This document shows, piece by piece, positions 5,988-7,063 of a stretch of 7,063 nucleotides of DNA. This DNA is from Nitrososphaerota archaeon. Its GTDB lineage: Archaea; Thermoproteota; Nitrososphaeria; Nitrososphaerales; Nitrosopumilaceae. The notes beneath the pieces were generated by a model. It searched no databases, had not been told where the DNA came from, and saw only the letters and a program-made list of their open reading frames with translations. The stretch's first letter is position 1. The number at the start of each line of letters is the position of its first letter. Location: the NCBI GenBank assembly GCA_018263495.1, contig JAANXC010000013.1, positions 1 through 7,063 of the forward strand, in the 5' to 3' direction. A program made the translations under genes and the position numbers.

Positions 5988-6001
5988 GTTATCACGATAA
6001 C
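5988..6001. promoter_or_regulatory. Candidate operator abutting the cbtB TATA box
   Basis: GTTATC and GATAAC form perfect 6-bp arms around a 2-bp centre (AC). The dyad directly adjoins the upstream edge of the cbtB TATA box, so a bound dimer would block or help TFB. It is suggestive of metal- or cofactor-responsive control, but the responsible protein is unknown. Confidence 0.45.
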
Positions 6002-6017
6002 ATATTTTAGAAATAAT

Positions 6018-6027
6018 TTAGATCTAA
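6018..6027. repeat. Short palindrome in the cbtB-aRF1 intergenic region
   Basis: TTAGATCTAA is a perfect 10-bp palindrome, followed by a partial copy of its right half (TCTAATCTAA, 6023-6032). It lies about 60 nt before the aRF1 TATA box. In DNA this AT-rich it may be chance. The rest of the 159-nt gap shows only one further small dyad, ATAAAT-G-ATTTAT at 6061-6073. Confidence 0.3.
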
Positions 6028-6087
6028 TCTAACACCGATCATAAAATATGACTAAATTCTATAAATGATTTATCAAAAATATTTACC

Positions 6088-6094
6088 TTAATAC
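6088..6094 (+). promoter_or_regulatory. Probable TATA box of the aRF1 gene
   Basis: TTAATAC is centred 27 nt upstream of the TTG start at 6118, supporting a leaderless transcript. A TTTAAAAATA stretch nearer the gene (6101-6110) is too close for that start. Confidence 0.45.
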
Positions 6095-6117
6095 TAACAA
6101 TTTAAAAATAGATATAA

Positions 6118-7063
6118 TTGCCAAAAATAGAAATACAAAAACAAGATTCTGTTAAGCTTTACAAGATAAGAAAAACGTTACAGGAACTTTCAAAATTCAC
6201 GGGACGTGGAACTGAATTGATAACTGTCTACATTCCAAAAGGCAAACAGCTACATGAAGTAATAACAAATCTACGGGAAGAACAGGGTACCGCAGATAAT
6301 ATAAAATCTGATGTTACTCGAACACATGTTGTTGATTCATTATCAAAAGTTCTTCAGCGATTAAAATTATACAAAAAAACTCCTGAAAGAGGATTAGTAA
6401 TATTTTGTGGTGCACTTCCAAGGGAAGAAGGTGGACCTCTAGGTAGTGAAATAGTAAAAGTATTTGAAATTGATCCACCAAAAGACCTAAAAACATTCCT
6501 GTACAGATGTGATGATCATTTTCATGTTGATATCTTAAAAGATATGTTAAAGGATGACAACTTAATTGGGTTTTTAGCAATTGACGCTAAAGATGCAGGT
6601 TGGGGAATCTTATATGGAGATAAAGTTCAAGTTTTGAAGGAAACAAGCTCTGGTGTTGCGGGTAAACATAGACAAGGAGGCCAATCGGCAAAAAGATTTC
6701 AAAAATTAAGAGAGATGGAACTTACTTATTATTTTAATAGGATAGCACAAATTACACGAGAATATTTTATTGACATTTATCCAATTAAAGGTCTGATTAT
6801 TTCTGGTCCTGGACCTACAAAAGAAGAATTTGTTAATGATAATTATTTAGAATATAGATTGCAGGATATGATTATCTCAACTATAGATGCATCATATGCT
6901 GGCTCAGAAGGAATAAGAGAAGCTTTTGATAAATCAGCAGACATTCTTTCTAATTTCAGATTGGTCGAAGAAAAACAAATTGTTGAAAAACTGTTCAAGC
7001 AAATCAACAGTAATTCTGGACTGGGTGTATATGGTTTGAATGAAATTATTAACTATTTAAAAA
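6118..7063 (+). CDS. prf1: Peptide chain release factor aRF1, 3' end outside window
   Basis: Class I release factor that reads all three stop codons in the ribosomal A site and triggers peptidyl-tRNA hydrolysis. About 315 codons are present and the frame stays open to the window end; the family is usually a little over 400 residues, so the C-terminal part is missing. Domain 1 contains the stop-recognition NIKS motif (61-64) and the YxCxxxF motif as YRCDDHF (129-135). Domain 2 carries the catalytic GGQ at 187-189 within GVAGKHRQGGQSAKRF, which separates it from the paralogue Pelota. The residue before NIKS is Asp60 (TADNIKS) where eukaryotic factors have Ser. The start is TTG at 6118: an in-frame stop lies 6 nt upstream, and the next Met is beyond residue 140, so no other start would keep NIKS. 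It is divergent from cbtB and has its own TATA box. Confidence 0.96.
   Translation, partial: MPKIEIQKQDSVKLYKIRKTLQELSKFTGRGTELITVYIPKGKQLHEVITNLREEQGTADNIKSDVTRTHVVDSLSKVLQRLKLYKKTPERGLVIFCGALPREEGGPLGSEIVKVFEIDPPKDLKTFLYRCDDHFHVDILKDMLKDDNLIGFLAIDAKDAGWGILYGDKVQVLKETSSGVAGKHRQGGQSAKRFQKLREMELTYYFNRIAQITREYFIDIYPIKGLIISGPGPTKEEFVNDNYLEYRLQDMIISTIDASYAGSEGIREAFDKSADILSNFRLVEEKQIVEKLFKQINSNSGLGVYGLNEIINYLK

Noticed and set aside
5959..6117. Possible cobalamin riboswitch ahead of cbtB
   Set aside because: The gene appears leaderless, with its TATA box 26 nt from the ATG, so there is no room for a leader RNA, and no B12-box-like sequence is seen.
6314..6580. 88-codon open frame on the minus strand
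   Set aside because: It lies wholly inside the aRF1 reading frame, which has clear NIKS, YxCxxxF and GGQ motifs; the antisense translation shows no recognisable domain.

Overview
The window looks like a piece of an AT-rich chromosome from an ammonia-oxidising archaeon of the Nitrosopumilales type (Thaumarchaeota / Nitrososphaeria, group I.1a). This assignment is inferred from several things together: an archaeal-type AspRS, an aRF1 with NIKS and GGQ motifs, an archaeal PurP, archaeal TATA boxes placed about 26 nt ahead of start codons (leaderless transcripts), and many TTG and GTG starts. No tRNA, rRNA, CRISPR array or mobile element is visible, and no gene-free stretch exceeds 160 bases.

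Region 1 (1-3175, minus strand) is a tightly packed operon, aspS-gatC-gatA-gatB, with gatB cut off by the window start. Gene junctions are 0 nt, 1 nt and a 1-nt overlap. AspRS carries residues expected of a non-discriminating enzyme, which charges Asp onto both tRNA-Asp and tRNA-Asn. GatCAB then amidates the mischarged Asp-tRNA-Asn to Asn-tRNA-Asn. One transcript therefore encodes both steps of indirect asparaginylation.

Region 2 (3176-5724) is a small regulatory and metabolic island. A winged-helix DNA-binding protein (minus strand, 49 nt ahead of aspS) is divergent from a pair made of an unknown 68-residue protein and purP, the ATP-grasp enzyme of formate-dependent FAICAR synthesis in archaeal purine biosynthesis. 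Downstream lie two tandem winged-helix paralogues, related to each other and more distantly to the first one. A near-perfect 24-bp inverted repeat precedes their TATA box.

Region 3 (5743-7063) holds a 71-residue CbtB-type membrane protein (predicted cobalt transport subunit, minus strand) with no cbtA beside it. It is divergent from a partial gene for peptide chain release factor aRF1 (plus strand, running off the window end). The 159-nt gap between them contains both promoters and several short dyads, one abutting the cbtB TATA box.

The core enzymes are ordinary. The parts most worth a second look are the family of three small winged-helix regulators around purP, the palindromes at promoters, the uncharacterised 68-residue protein and the solitary CbtB.
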